NCBI GenBank assembly: GCA_032988165.1
Contig: JANTQF010000065.1
Location: forward strand, 62,001-126,000
Length of the DNA stretch: 64,000 nucleotides
Origin: Emmonsiellopsis sp. PD_33
Lineage: Eukaryota > Ascomycota > Eurotiomycetes > Onygenales > Ajellomycetaceae
Reading direction: 5' to 3'
Part shown: positions 24,654 to 34,086 of the stretch, piece after piece
Numbering within the stretch: the first letter of the stretch is position 1
How the letters are laid out: each line of letters begins with the position of its first letter
Position numbers and translations under genes: made by a program
Notes under the pieces: generated by a model
Seen by the model: the letters and a program-made list of their open reading frames with translations, nothing else
Told to the model about the DNA's origin: nothing
Database searches by the model: none

Positions 24654-24935
24654 TTAGAATGGTGGTAATAATATTTGCTGTGTTGGACAGACTTGATGAG
24701 AGAATTGAAATAATAAATGCAGACCGTGACCGTAACAGGGAAGATGGGAAGCGCCCACCTCTCGTGGCAGGACGTAGTTAGCGTGTGTGTTCATGCGACA
24801 ATCGGTAACCATTGGTTGCTGATTGTGGCTGTTCTTCCGGTATACCTGCTGGGCATATAAAAACAAGAACTTTGATTCGTCAATAAAGTGATCAAAGATG
24901 TGATCGATGCCGTAGCCCGGGTCGCCCTTCGCATC
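24654..24935 (-). pseudogene. unidentified coding remnant
   Basis: A 93-residue uninterrupted frame (beginning GDPGYGIDHIFDHFIDES, later FLYAQQVYRKN) has balanced protein-like composition and the same orientation as neighbouring debris. It could be an upstream part of the helicase remnant at 24200 or a separate piece. No family recognised. Confidence 0.25.
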
Positions 24936-25254
24936 CTAGAGTAAAGAGTGGCTGTCTTGTCAGCAACGGTGGTTAGATCCAATTGAGGATTGAAAACATA
25001 ATCTGATAGTGACACTATGTTAGTTGGTAGATGCAATCAAGACGATGGAATTGACTGATTTCCTGTGAAGTGGGCAGGTGAAATGTCAAAGAAATGGTGA
25101 TTTCTTCATTTATGTTGTAGGTTTAACCTATGCAGCCTATTTGTAGACTCCCAAGAAGCACCAATATTGGCTGCTATGACTGTTGCTGTCACTCAGCTGG
25201 AGTCAGACAAGTATACAGGCATTGAATATTGATTTTTGCAATGACTAGAATCGG

Positions 25255-25566
25255 TCACGAACGCCTGTGGTGCAGGAATGACACCAAAACTGCAGCCTTC
25301 AACCCCTGAATGAATTGGCTCTGTATACCGTTTGGCAAGGTAGTAGGTTTGTGTGTCTCTGTTACGTTGCCTAATCTAGGGTCCGTAACGCGTCGCGGTG
25401 GTGTGCCGTCTATGGTCATTCCTATCATTGTCTTAATAGGGCGAGGTTCGACAAGGTTCGGCGGATTTTCCGGGGCGTTGCCTTCAAAATCCCATCCGAG
25501 GTCAGGGCTGAGACGTATTTTCCGTTGTGCGTAACCATTCTCAAATCTTGAAGATATTGTAGTCAT
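25255..25566 (-). pseudogene. unidentified coding remnant
   Basis: A 103-residue frame with protein-like composition (ENGYAQRKIRLSPDLGWDFE, then PRPIKTMIGMTIDGTPP). The family is not recognised. It lies in the same orientation as the pieces on either side and may be the end of the frame at 25714-26342. Confidence 0.25.
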
Positions 25567-25713
25567 CCAAGGGGTGAATTCTAACGGCCCATTCCAACGG
25601 TCATATCGTCAGTAGAACCCTGATTTATGAACGAGCGCACCAGTGGAAGGGACTAAATGTGCCGCAAGTTTTGTAAATTCCCCTTCGCGCTCGTCGAATG
25701 CAGAAAACTCGAG

Positions 25714-26342
25714 CTAACCCATACGATGTTGGACGGGTGCATTGGCGCCGTCACAATTTAACGATATAACATGTGGGATATGTGGCATCGTGATACGCGC
25801 ATCACCCGCCTTGCATGGGACGGTGGTCCATCGGGTTTGGAAGTCGCTGAGATCCTCGTCTGTAAGCATCGGTGGGCCGACATCCTGCACTTTTCCCCCA
25901 TTCGAAAAACCCTTTTCGCGTAGTCGCGCATTCCATTCTTCGGTATGATGGTGCATCCCTGGCACGATGGTCGTACAGTTCATATGGTTCTCATCGGTGA
26001 GACTGACATAATACACCAGTCCAGTGAATTTGGGCTGGTATGTGGTTCTATACTTATCATAAGCTTTTAATGCTTTAATGAGCTTAGCATCCTCCTTTTC
26101 AGCCTGAGTAGGATTATTATCCATAGATCTAAGGATAACAGTTGATTCTAGATGGACTTGATCGTTGCCTCACTGGCCTCTAGATACTTGACCACTTTGT
26201 CGTGCTCTTGACCGGTCGGCTTATCAAACCTTCCACGCAGGGGATTGGTGTTGCCATGGTTGTGCTGTTGAGCGCGACGGTGTCCTTGCTGGTGGACCCT
26301 TGACTTAAAAGGTGTGCTCTGCACGCTCCCTATGTCCGTCAA
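25714..26342 (-). pseudogene. conserved-looking fungal ORF remnant, possible double-stranded beta-helix fold
   Basis: Two adjoining frames (26342-26148 and 26124-25714) read as one protein separated by a stop. The second holds GLVYYVSLTDENHMNC, then VPGMHHHTEEWNARL, then VPCKAGDARITMPHIPH. The pattern (histidines followed by an AGDxRI.MPxxPH stretch) recalls proteins I associate with multicopy fungal hypothetical genes, and resembles the metal-site layout of cupin or 2-oxoglutarate oxygenase folds. That fold is only an inference from motif spacing. The N-terminal frame is Gln/His/Lys rich. No start or splice sites were resolved. Confidence 0.35.
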
Positions 26343-26399
26343 GATAAGATCCTCGGTACTTTATTTCGTGTGGAGATCACTAAATGATCGAGCATCCTC

Positions 26400-26625
26400 G
26401 GGACCGTAACAAGTGGGCGTATCCGTAGAAATCGCTTGTCTTATTGAGCAGTGGCGTCGCAGAAATTACCCACAAGAAGTCCGGTTGCAACAACTTGACC
26501 GCGCGCGAGATTCCAGAAGAAGGATGCAATGGCCTTCATCGACCATAACACAATAGACAAGTCCGGGAAACTTAGAGCGACAGGTCGCAATATATTTATC
26601 ATAGGCCGTAGTCTCTTCTGCCAAT
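26400..26625 (-). pseudogene. SNF2-type helicase/ATPase remnant
   Basis: Read on the minus strand with one frame change: KYIATCRSKFPGLVYCVMVD, continuing DEGHC, then LLQPDFLWVISATPLLNKTS followed by DFYGYAHLL. DEGH is a DExH Walker B box, and SATPLLN corresponds to the (S/T)ATP..N motif III of SNF2-family ATPases; spacing between the two is normal. The frame shifts near the Arg/Ser-rich step between them, so the gene is dead. It adjoins an unrelated remnant at 26880-27230. Confidence 0.6.
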
Positions 26626-26879
26626 ACACAATGTGGCAGTCACTTATTCTCCCAGCACAGTGTCGCTGGTGTTGCTTCTGTCCACATCTCCCCACCATGA
26701 TTGTTTGGATGACACTCTTGTTTTTCCAGATTGGCCATATCTCCGGACTGTCTTCGTTGATGGTATCCATGGATTGTCCGAGCTTGTCTGTCTGCATCTT
26801 CTTTTTTGCCATTCTGAAAGCAGACACAACGCTAGCCGCAGAATAAGGCGCAGGAACGGCCAGCCGAAGAAAGGAAAAC

Positions 26880-27230
26880 CTCAGAGAATGACGACGGCGA
26901 CAAAGATATGGATGACGAGCCACAGAAACCCCGACAGCCACCACTAGTCTGGGGCACCTTGACAGTAATGACCACCCTTTACTTTACCAGCAGACCTCTG
27001 GATCCACCATCTAGCATCTCTGTCAGGGGCAATATGCCCCTAACTTTCGTGTCTCCACAACTCGGGTTGGCCATTTGCCAGTCCTTCCAGAAGGAAGATT
27101 TCGTGGTATTAGGGCCCAGTCTGGCTCCTTGTGTTCAATATTTGCAGAGCCAAAACTCTCGAGATATGTATTGAATCTCATACTTGGCCGCCCGGAAGAG
27201 ACATGGGAGAATGATTGAGTTGAGCACACC
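26880..27230 (-). pseudogene. remnant of fungal PD-(D/E)XK-like hypothetical protein
   Basis: The first part reads MRFNTYLESFGSANIEHKEP, then DWALIPRNLPSGRTGKWPTR followed by VVET. After a frame change the next part reads RDARWWIQRSAGKVK, followed by a Val/Ile-rich strand. The arrangement E.D..L.P......P..V.E.G....Y..L..D..WWL....G.VK.V matches multicopy fungal hypothetical proteins that look like restriction-endonuclease-like folds (D, E and K of the putative site). This assignment is from memory of the pattern. The frame is broken by at least one shift and a TAG. Confidence 0.4.
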
Positions 27231-27240
27231 CGTAGTCTTC

Positions 27241-27720
27241 GCTGACGAGTGTCAAGGTATCCCGCCGCCGCATCCCTGGGAGTAGCTGCATTGCGCCAGC
27301 ATACTCGGGCTTGTCCGATACATCCTCAAAGCGATTTAACTGCGCAGCCGCGTCGATTAACTCCGCGGCCGCTGCATATGCACCAACGGGGACCTACACG
27401 ACACTTAGCACCTGGTTTTCTGTTTCGAATCAACTGCGGGGAAACTCACTGTCTCGCAACGGCGATGGTACTGTGCGCACCAGGAGCACCGAGTCGCGCG
27501 CGGACCCTCAGGAGGGTAGCAAAACGCCTCCATACCGGCTTCGGTGGTCAGGCGGCGAACACACTCCCCACACCACTTCAACGAGCGCAGGCCCTCGACC
27601 GACCTCTCCCAGCGCTTCTCCTCCTCTCAAGATATCCCGTCGTTGGTTGTCGCCTGGCGAAAAGGGTATAATCTGCTCGGGGGATGTTCCGCATCCGTCT
27701 CGGTATAAACAGGAGGGTAG
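27241..27720 (-). pseudogene. cysteine-rich domain gene remnant with one intron
   Basis: A minus-strand frame runs from about 27720 through YYPPVYTETDAEHPPSRLYP to a TGA at 27629-27627, then EEEKRWERSV, then SLKWCGECVRRL, CYPPEGPRATRCSWCAQYHR and RC. The cysteines are spaced C-x2-C ... C ... C-x2-C-x6-C, a zinc-binding-like array seen in lineage-specific fungal proteins. A perfect donor GTGAGT at 27449 and an acceptor TAG at 27394 join ET to VPVGAYAAAAELIDAAAQLN in the same phase, followed by RFEDVSDKPEYAGAM. The intron supports a once-functional gene. No function is known to me. Confidence 0.45.
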
Positions 27721-28074
27721 TATAAATTTGAGGCTTCAAGTTACCAGGCATAAAGCCCAAAACGTATTGATTTCGCCGTAGTGGTTCCTTTGAGTCCCGC
27801 GGGGTCCCTCATGAATTTTGTATATCATCACTTCCCCCTCCCCGAAGAGCCCCAGATCGATCTTGTCAGTAGTATTTTCTCCAAGTACCCAATGTGCAGT
27901 ACCAGAGCGCCCCCCGCCCCCCCCTCCCCGATTGTTGATCGTCCAATATTGGCTTTCTTTTCAAGTAAGGCCCAACCTCAAAATGATGAATCTCGGGTAA
28001 TGAGGTCAAAAAAAAAAAAAAAAGACAGCCACCAACCTCGCTGCATTCTCTTCACTTAAGCAAAATCACACTCA
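27721..28074. other. no supported gene
   Basis: Spacer between two minus-strand remnants, with a poly-A run near 28009-28023 on the plus strand. Confidence 0.4.
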
Positions 28075-28600
28075 TTTTTGGATCTACACGTAGCAGAATC
28101 ACCACTACACCGACCCCAGCGGCCACCACCGCTTCCAACGCCGAGATGGCTGCGATAGTAGATATAGTGAAGGGTAGATTTCCTCCCAGAATGGCTTAAG
28201 GGGTACTCTCTTTATTAAGCAGTGCCATCCTGGCGGCAAGAGCCATGAATGCCTTTTTCATCCGTTCTCAATATCTCTGCGTCTTGGACTGAATGCTGGT
28301 ATGTGTTAAATAGCGAAGATTAGTATGGGAGACAAAGTAGTTATCAGGGGATGACATCTTATAGTAGTCTTTTGGGTTTTCCTGCAGCCACTTTACGGCA
28401 GCTTCTAGGTCAATGTCTTTGGCCGCCTTATCAAACCAACCACAGATGGGAGAGTCGTTCGCTAGATTCCGCCCGCAGCATGGATTTTTTGTAAAGTCAA
28501 GGTGGATCGAGGCCTGGAGCCCGGCAAGGCAGGATGATGACGCGAATTTGGTGACAAACCGATATCTGATGGAAGCCGGGAGAAGGAAGAGGATGACTTC
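28075..28600 (-). pseudogene. unidentified gene remnant with C-terminal membrane segment
   Basis: One minus-strand frame stays open apart from two stops. It reads EVILFLLPASIRYRF, then CLAGLQASIHLDFTKNPCCG, LEAAVKWLQENPKDYYKMSS, FVSHTNLRYLTH and a TGA, then MKKAFMALAARMALLNKEST, a TAA, and finally a hydrophobic stretch (ISALEAVVAAGVGVVVILLR) followed by basic residues, which looks like a membrane span. No indel is needed over about 500 bases. The family is not recognised. Confidence 0.4.
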
Positions 28601-28806
28601 TTTTTGAAGATGAAGATGTTAAAACGAAGCAGAAATCTAGATAAGGCTCGCAAGGTGACTATGTAAGTTTGGTGGGGGAATCAAGTCAAATCGAGCCCGC
28701 GTCCTGCAGGGCGTGGTCGGGGTAAATACCAACAGTCTTCTTCGGGACCATAACCTTTCCATCAGATGAGGTACTTGATCTTCACCCCACACTTCAACTT
28801 CTTCAC

Positions 28807-29529
28807 TCACTTCACTAGTATCTTCTCAACCTCATATGACTTCCATTCCACAGTATTTCCTTCCATTGTTATTGGCCCTGGTGGCAGAGCTGTGCAGTTG
28901 AATGGGTCTTCCTCGCGGGGTGCAGGTTCTAGGTGGGCTATTGATACCACTAGGTGTATCTGGAAGTGCAGTGGCAACTCAAGGAGATATTCCAATCTTC
29001 CCAGGCCTCTTCCAGTATTTCCACGTAATGTCTGAGGTGGGCAAGAAATTCTGGGTCTTTTTAAATCTCAGAAGGGTTAAGTTGTGACTCATCCAGGGTA
29101 AGAGGTTTATTAGTTACCACTAACACCTTTAAGTATGTGCTGGATACAGTGAAAATTGAGGGCAAATTTCCTGCATGCCTGCAGTATTGGGGCATTATAT
29201 CCCTTGCCAATCTGTAGCAGCACCTTATCCCCAACTGTAAAGAACTTGGGCTTATGTTTCTCATCATATTGTTTCTTCATATATACTGCAGCAGTGTGTA
29301 GGAATTCATGGGTGTCCAGGCGGGTAGGTAAATCCTGGTTGGCTGTCTTGTGAATTGCCTGACTTAGGAGGAGGGGCGTCCGTAGTGCCTGTCCATACAT
29401 ATACTGGTGTGGTGATGTACCCGTCGCTGATGCGGTCACACTGTTAAACAATGCCTGCAGGGATAGGGCGAAGTCTTCCCATTGTTTTGGATTGTCCATG
29501 GCCGCAATTCTGTGGCGCAGTGCAATCAC
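28807..29529 (-). pseudogene. Ty3/Gypsy retrotransposon polyprotein remnant (integrase C-terminus and chromodomain linker)
   Basis: The frame 29529-29110 reads QWEDFALSLQALFNSVTASA, TGTSPHQYMYGQALRTPLLL, then RLDTHEFLHTAA and HKPKFFTVGDKVLLQIGKGY. This is the end of a Ty3/Gypsy integrase: the conserved L..LQ...N....TG.SP....YG followed by the GDKVLL..GKGY module. Downstream in a second frame (28995-28807) come LHFQIHLVVSIAHLEPAPRE and EGNTVEWKSYEVEKIL, the linker that leads into a chromodomain in this clade. The two frames are separated by a shift. The integrase catalytic core, RT and RNase H are absent: upstream of about 29540 the sequence changes abruptly. No LTRs were identified. Confidence 0.75.
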
Positions 29530-30654
29530 CTCGAGCTGTCGCTAAATAAAGCAAGAGGATGTTGAGGGTTTGTTGATGTTGGAATCTACCGGCGACCCCA
29601 CGCAACGGTACAGATAATAGTCGACTCGGGAAGTTGGCAAATTTTGGTCCTATTCTCGATGAGGTGGTAATGGAAAGCACTAAACTTGTCAACTGTGAGA
29701 TTTCGAGCAGCTGGACAGATCGGTGCGGGAACATTTACTCCCTTCAACCTCGAGCCGATCGGGCGGTGATATAGCATGGTCCCATCGCACCCCCCCATTT
29801 GATAAGATAATAAGACGGAGTGTATGGGACTGTTGGGCGTACGAATTAGGGCGGCAATCCTAGTGACATGCCAGGAAGCAAGGTGTAGGAAATTGAGTAA
29901 CAAGTCATTGCTTTATACCAACCGACTGACTATTCCTTCCGAAAAGGACGTATAAATATCATCATGATAGAGTCACAGACAATCTGCCATCGAGTGTTTC
30001 CCCCATTTTGCGATATGCGTGGACGGTTGAGCGGCATGATCTCGCTCGCGTTATTTCTGACTTTGGGTTTGTCCGTAAATTCGGGAATCGGTGTCATTAA
30101 GATGGCTTTCGCTTCCTCGTTTCCAAAATAGGGATTCTGCCATGGGTTCTGGACTAGTTGGTAGCATTGACCAGCATAGCAAGCCTTTGTTTGTGATTGA
30201 GTAGGACTCAGTCAAGGCACCGCGGACATAATTTGGGAGGGTCTCTAATCCATTCCATGCACTGAAAGACAGGACAGAATCCCCCATCTGTGGCAAAACA
30301 GTGGACTTCATCAATAATTATGCAAGCAAGGTTGCCACTTTAGTTGAGGTGCGCCATCATCGTAGTTCTAGAGGCGAAACCGCACTCCATGGTATGCAGG
30401 TGGTAACAGGCTCGCGCAGAGTCTCTAGGGATGCTTTTATGATGCCGCTCTCGGGGCCTTATTGGGGACTTGGCGTTCTGACGGCTGTCCTCATTTGCTC
30501 TGGTGACATCCCTCCCCCTGGAGCGCGGCGCGAAGGAGTTATAGGGACCTGCGCCGGGGAACCGTGAGAACACGGCGCAGGGGGGTAGCGGGTCCCATCA
30601 AGGGATCCGGGGAGGAAGTAGAACTAGTGGAAACATGCCTAGCAGTGAAGAATT
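29530..30654. other. decayed sequence, minus-strand fragments
   Basis: Broken frames only. One minus-strand phrase, IIDEVHCFATDGGFCPVFQC near 30240-30310, has a DExH-like box and could be another helicase scrap; it is too short to assign. Confidence 0.35.
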
Positions 30655-30910
30655 TTAACTTGTTTTGTTAGTGGCGGTTTGGTAGACAAGTGTGTGGTGC
30701 ATTGTCGGTGCTCTTTCAAGGTCGAAGTCAGAGGGGTCGAATTCTGGGGATGCGTGGCCCCAGTCCTCCTCAAGCTCCTCAAAAGCAAGGGCACAAGTCT
30801 GCACAATAGTCTCCAGGGCTGGGTTGAGTTGCTCAAGAGCGCCAAAGAACTGCTCATTGTGATGTGTTTGGTGTTCATCAGCAGGCAAGGGGATGTAAAG
30901 ACCCTAGCCA
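30655..30910 (-). pseudogene. unidentified coding remnant
   Basis: A minus-strand frame of about 80 residues with protein-like composition (QTHHNEQFFGALEQLNPALE, then AFEELEEDWGHASPEFD) ends at a TAA. The acidic tail and helical heptad-like leucines are the only features. No family recognised. Confidence 0.3.
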
Positions 30911-31529
30911 TCATATCCCTACCCAAATCCTTTACCACTTATTCCAGGAAAAGCACCGAGAAACATTGCTAGTCGGCCAAAACATTGGCGTATGTGTCCG
31001 CGTCAAGGCTCCTCTAGACCCAGACTCTCGCGCGCCGTTTTGTGGTGAGACAGATTAGGTTAAAGATCCAACTTCCACAGATATTGCCTCGTCGGCGTTT
31101 ATTTGGCGGTTGTGGAAATACGATGTATTCTTGGACAATATGGCTGTAGTATTAGGCGTTCTTTGAATTGCCTTTGGAATTGCCATGGCCAGTATATGGG
31201 CCAGTCGGCCAGATGTTTAACAGGGGTAGTATTCGTTTAGATCGTAATAGTAGTCAACGCCCCTAGAAGCGGCCGAGTAGCAACCAGGGTCAAGGGGCTT
31301 CAAGAAATGATACGGCGAGTTATTGGACTTCGATAGAATGAGGATGCGGTTGGAGTTCAAAGTAGGGTAGAATGTGAATCTCCGGGTCGGCTGCGTGTGT
31401 ATCAGGTAAGTTCAAATCATCCAAGGGATCCCCTTAGTGTGGAGGCCACCTATATGACTTAAATTTCTGATACAAGTTAAAGACGAACTCCAACTCGGTC
31501 TCAAAGAGCCTCCTGTAGTATATGTTTCC

Positions 31530-31840
31530 CGTTAGAGTTTATAACGTGTACCTGCTCTGTAGCTGAATTCGATGAATTTTGACTTGAAGTCAATAAGGAT
31601 TCGACCCCCAGATGTCAGCGATATCCGCGCAAGAAGGATACACAGGGGGTTGCGGACCGCGTCAGATGTATCCTTCACTATCGGGTCTGGAACGAGCCAA
31701 ATGACACCTCCATCGCATAGGCACTAAGGGGAGCGCGGCTGGGGAGCTCATAGTTGGCGTTCTTCGTGAATCTTACAACACGCTCATTGTTACCATCCCG
31801 CTCAGGAAGATGAAGTCGCAGATATGCGGAAAAATGGTAT
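31530..31840 (-). pseudogene. unidentified coding remnant, two frames
   Basis: Two coherent pieces overlap with a frame change: FSAYLRLHLPERDGNNERVV then RFTKNANYELPSR (about 31830-31715), and VPDPIVKDTSDAVRNPLCIL then LARISLTSGGRILIDFKSKF (about 31705-31532), ending at TAA. Together they look like one protein broken by a small indel. I do not recognise the family. It lies downstream of, and in the same orientation as, the 32314-32033 frame. Confidence 0.35.
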
Positions 31841-31872
31841 AACTGTGACTGTTGTCATCTTCGATGTCGCCA

Positions 31873-32314
31873 TCAAGAACAGAGTAAACACAAATGAGCC
31901 ACCGCCAGGTCGGCAGCTGGCACCCGCTCGATCTTGAAACGATTCCCTCCATTATTCCGTTTAACTGCAGGGGCCTTCGTTGCGGCGACCTTACGACGTT
32001 TGGCTGGAGCCTTTGTCTCCTTTTTTGAACGTTTATTGCGGTTCGTCTGCCGCAGGAATTGCTGACGGACCGCGTTCGGTGGTGTCGGATAAGACAAACT
32101 CAATTGTATTGGAATCGCAACATTCAACGGCGCCATTTGGGGCGGGGGATTGAGTAAGCTCTTGCAGGTGCTGCATGTAGAGACTCTGGCCGGATTTAAG
32201 ACCAAATGCGCCAAAATACCAATGTTTGTCGGTATAGAAATAAATCTTACTGTGCCCAATCAAATACGGGATGCATCCAGTAAAAGATGACCACAATTGT
32301 TCTCCAGTCTCCAA
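31873..32314 (-). pseudogene. unidentified coding remnant
   Basis: The frame 32314-32033 reads METGEQLWSSFTGCIPYLIG then KIYFYTDKHWYFGAFGLKSG and ends with TERGPSAIPAADEPQ. A second overlapping frame continues with a Lys/Ala-rich basic tail (KKETKAPAKRRKVAATKAPA), which would suit a nuclear protein. The gene appears shifted between the two. No family recognised. Confidence 0.3.
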
Positions 32315-32919
32315 ATGGATGACAATAATCCTAAAAGAGAGGAATATCCATCAGATATTTATAAGATAAAATGGTCAAGAAATGTTTGGGATTAAACAGA
32401 CCTAGGAAGAGAGCCTGCACATTGCATCCACACATACAAGATACCCATACCACGGAGGAGGAATGTGGTGACAATAGATGTTTTAGAGAGAGATCCATTC
32501 CGGTCACGCAGATTGCAGCTATTGCCATTCCTGATATGTCGGTATATTCTTTGATCTTGAAACTAGACTGCATAATCCCCCGATGTGATCATATTGCGGG
32601 CTTGTATGTATCCTTAATGTAAAGCGGCTTTACCTCAGTGGAAGCTGTTAATAGTCTTGACTAGAGAATATAAAGTCAGTTACAGCAAGTAGTGAAACAC
32701 TGGACAGATAACATACATAGTGGACTGTATCCCTTCATTATTTAGTCCAGTTGAAGAGGGGCAGCCCGGACTCTAAACTGTGGCCAATGATGAAGCAAGC
32801 CATATTGACAGATCAATGTTGTTGTTCTTGCTCTCTTCCAGGAATGATCGACAACTAAAAGATGGTAGATATCAGGAGGTGACCCCAGGATAGATACTAG
32901 AAGACCAAAAAGAGGCCGT
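32315..32919. other. no supported gene
   Basis: AT-rich decayed sequence between remnants, no coherent frame. Confidence 0.4.
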
Positions 32920-33279
32920 CTAGGGAAAGATGCAGTAATGAATCACTAGGGTTTGCAGATGATCCCGGTGGGCAGCACATCTGGAACTTTGAAGGTGACG
33001 GTAGAGGCAATGAACCAATCCATCGTCGCCAACGTATCCTATCAATTCCTCTACAGTACAGCGGTACAGTCTGATCCCGTCGCCAATGCGTCGGAGATTG
33101 CTCGGTGGCTCTGCAAGCGGTAATCCCTCGTACGACGCAAACCGCCGGATTTTCCGACTGTGAACGGCATCAGCATACGTCCCGATGCATGCTTCAGATA
33201 GCGGTATGTTTATAATGTCGAGAAGCCAGATTTGAAGGGGATATCCTGCTTTCCCCTTTCTTCCCTCGGAGGCCGGCAA
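32920..33279 (-). pseudogene. unidentified coding remnant
   Basis: A 119-residue frame of normal composition (GYPLQIWLLDIINIPLSEAC, RRFASYEGLPLAEPPSN, IGYVGDDGLVHCLYRHLQSS). An in-frame phrase upstream (YLGEKYFDYYHTNIPLP) suggests that it extends to about 33340. No family recognised; it could be a small real gene or the last exon of a dead one. Confidence 0.3.
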
Positions 33280-33976
33280 AGGTATATTAGTATGGTAATA
33301 ATCAAAATATTTTTCTCCTAGGTATGTTTGGACCGTGGATCATTCGGTCAAAAATCCATGCCTTAATCGTGATAAATATCTCCCAGACGTAGCCATATTT
33401 TGGAACCTAGTACTCATCATATATAGACATGGGCAGAAGGCAGGCCAAAGACGGTGACGGATGGGTGGAGGTTCGTCATGGGGAGGAAGATAGACAAGGC
33501 ATCATCATAGTAATATCTCTAAAGAATAGTCCTATTTGGGATAGCCTTCTCATCATAGACATGGATGAAGGTGGCGGTAGGTAGGAGAAAAGGTTGATTG
33601 GCAGGTGGAAGGCAGATAAATAACTAGGTTGACTGCTCATTAGTATCACATCATGTCTGTCACCTCAGTTTTCACTCCCCAGCTTCCTTCACAGCACTTT
33701 TTTCGTTCAAGGGAAACCCAGTTGAATGGGAAATTCCCCAAGCGGCATTCCCAGTCTCGGGATCGAAGCATTTCACTGCTGTTTGCGACGAGAGTGGGAG
33801 GATTCACCGGGAAGAGAGATAGTACCTATGGCACAGCTTGGGGGAGGTGTGTCACTCGGGCAACGCAAGCATGCAGGGGAGAATCCCATCCTGACATCTT
33901 TGGGATGGAGTAGTTAATAAAATTGAAAAGAAACCCAACAGCAAAAAAAAAAAGATTGAACGAAAAAAAAGAAAAC
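33280..33976. other. intergenic, no supported gene
   Basis: An 86-residue plus-strand frame at 33653-33913 has no recognisable domain. A-rich runs precede the tRNA; on the minus strand these are T-runs downstream of the tRNA, as expected for RNA polymerase III termination (T-rich at 33961-33969). Confidence 0.45.
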
Positions 33977-34086
33977 GGGCTCAACCGGGAGTCGAACCCG
34001 GGACCACTCCCATATTTAGCTCGATTTTTCGAAGCTGGATAAATGTTTACCCGAAGGGAGTATCGTACCAACTAGACCATTGAGCC
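33977..34086 (-). tRNA. tRNA-Pro(CGG) with a 37-nt intron
   Basis: The minus strand reads GGCTCAATGGTCTAGTTGGT at the 5' end and GGTTCGACTCCCGGTTGAGC near the 3' end. The acceptor stem pairs GGCTCAA with TTGAGCC. The anticodon arm is CTCCC-TTCGGG...T-GGGAG, so the anticodon is CGG (proline) at plus positions 34053-34051. The intron occupies 34049-34013, directly after base 37, the canonical site. Removing it leaves a 73-nt tRNA with a T-arm GGTTCGA. The D-arm style (TGGTCTAG.TGGTA) is that of eukaryotic tRNA-Pro. Confidence 0.93.

Noticed and set aside
25990..26620. Similarity of AYDKYRTTYQPKFTGLVYYV (about 26070-26010) and AYDKYIATCRSKFPGLVYCV (about 26610-26550)
   Set aside because: About half of 20 residues match, but downstream motifs differ (AGDxRI versus SNF2 SATP). 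It could be a small duplication, but it is too short to claim without alignment statistics.
22408..33900. Possible Starship giant transposon
   Set aside because: No DUF3435 captain-type tyrosine recombinase, short terminal motif or cargo set was recognised.
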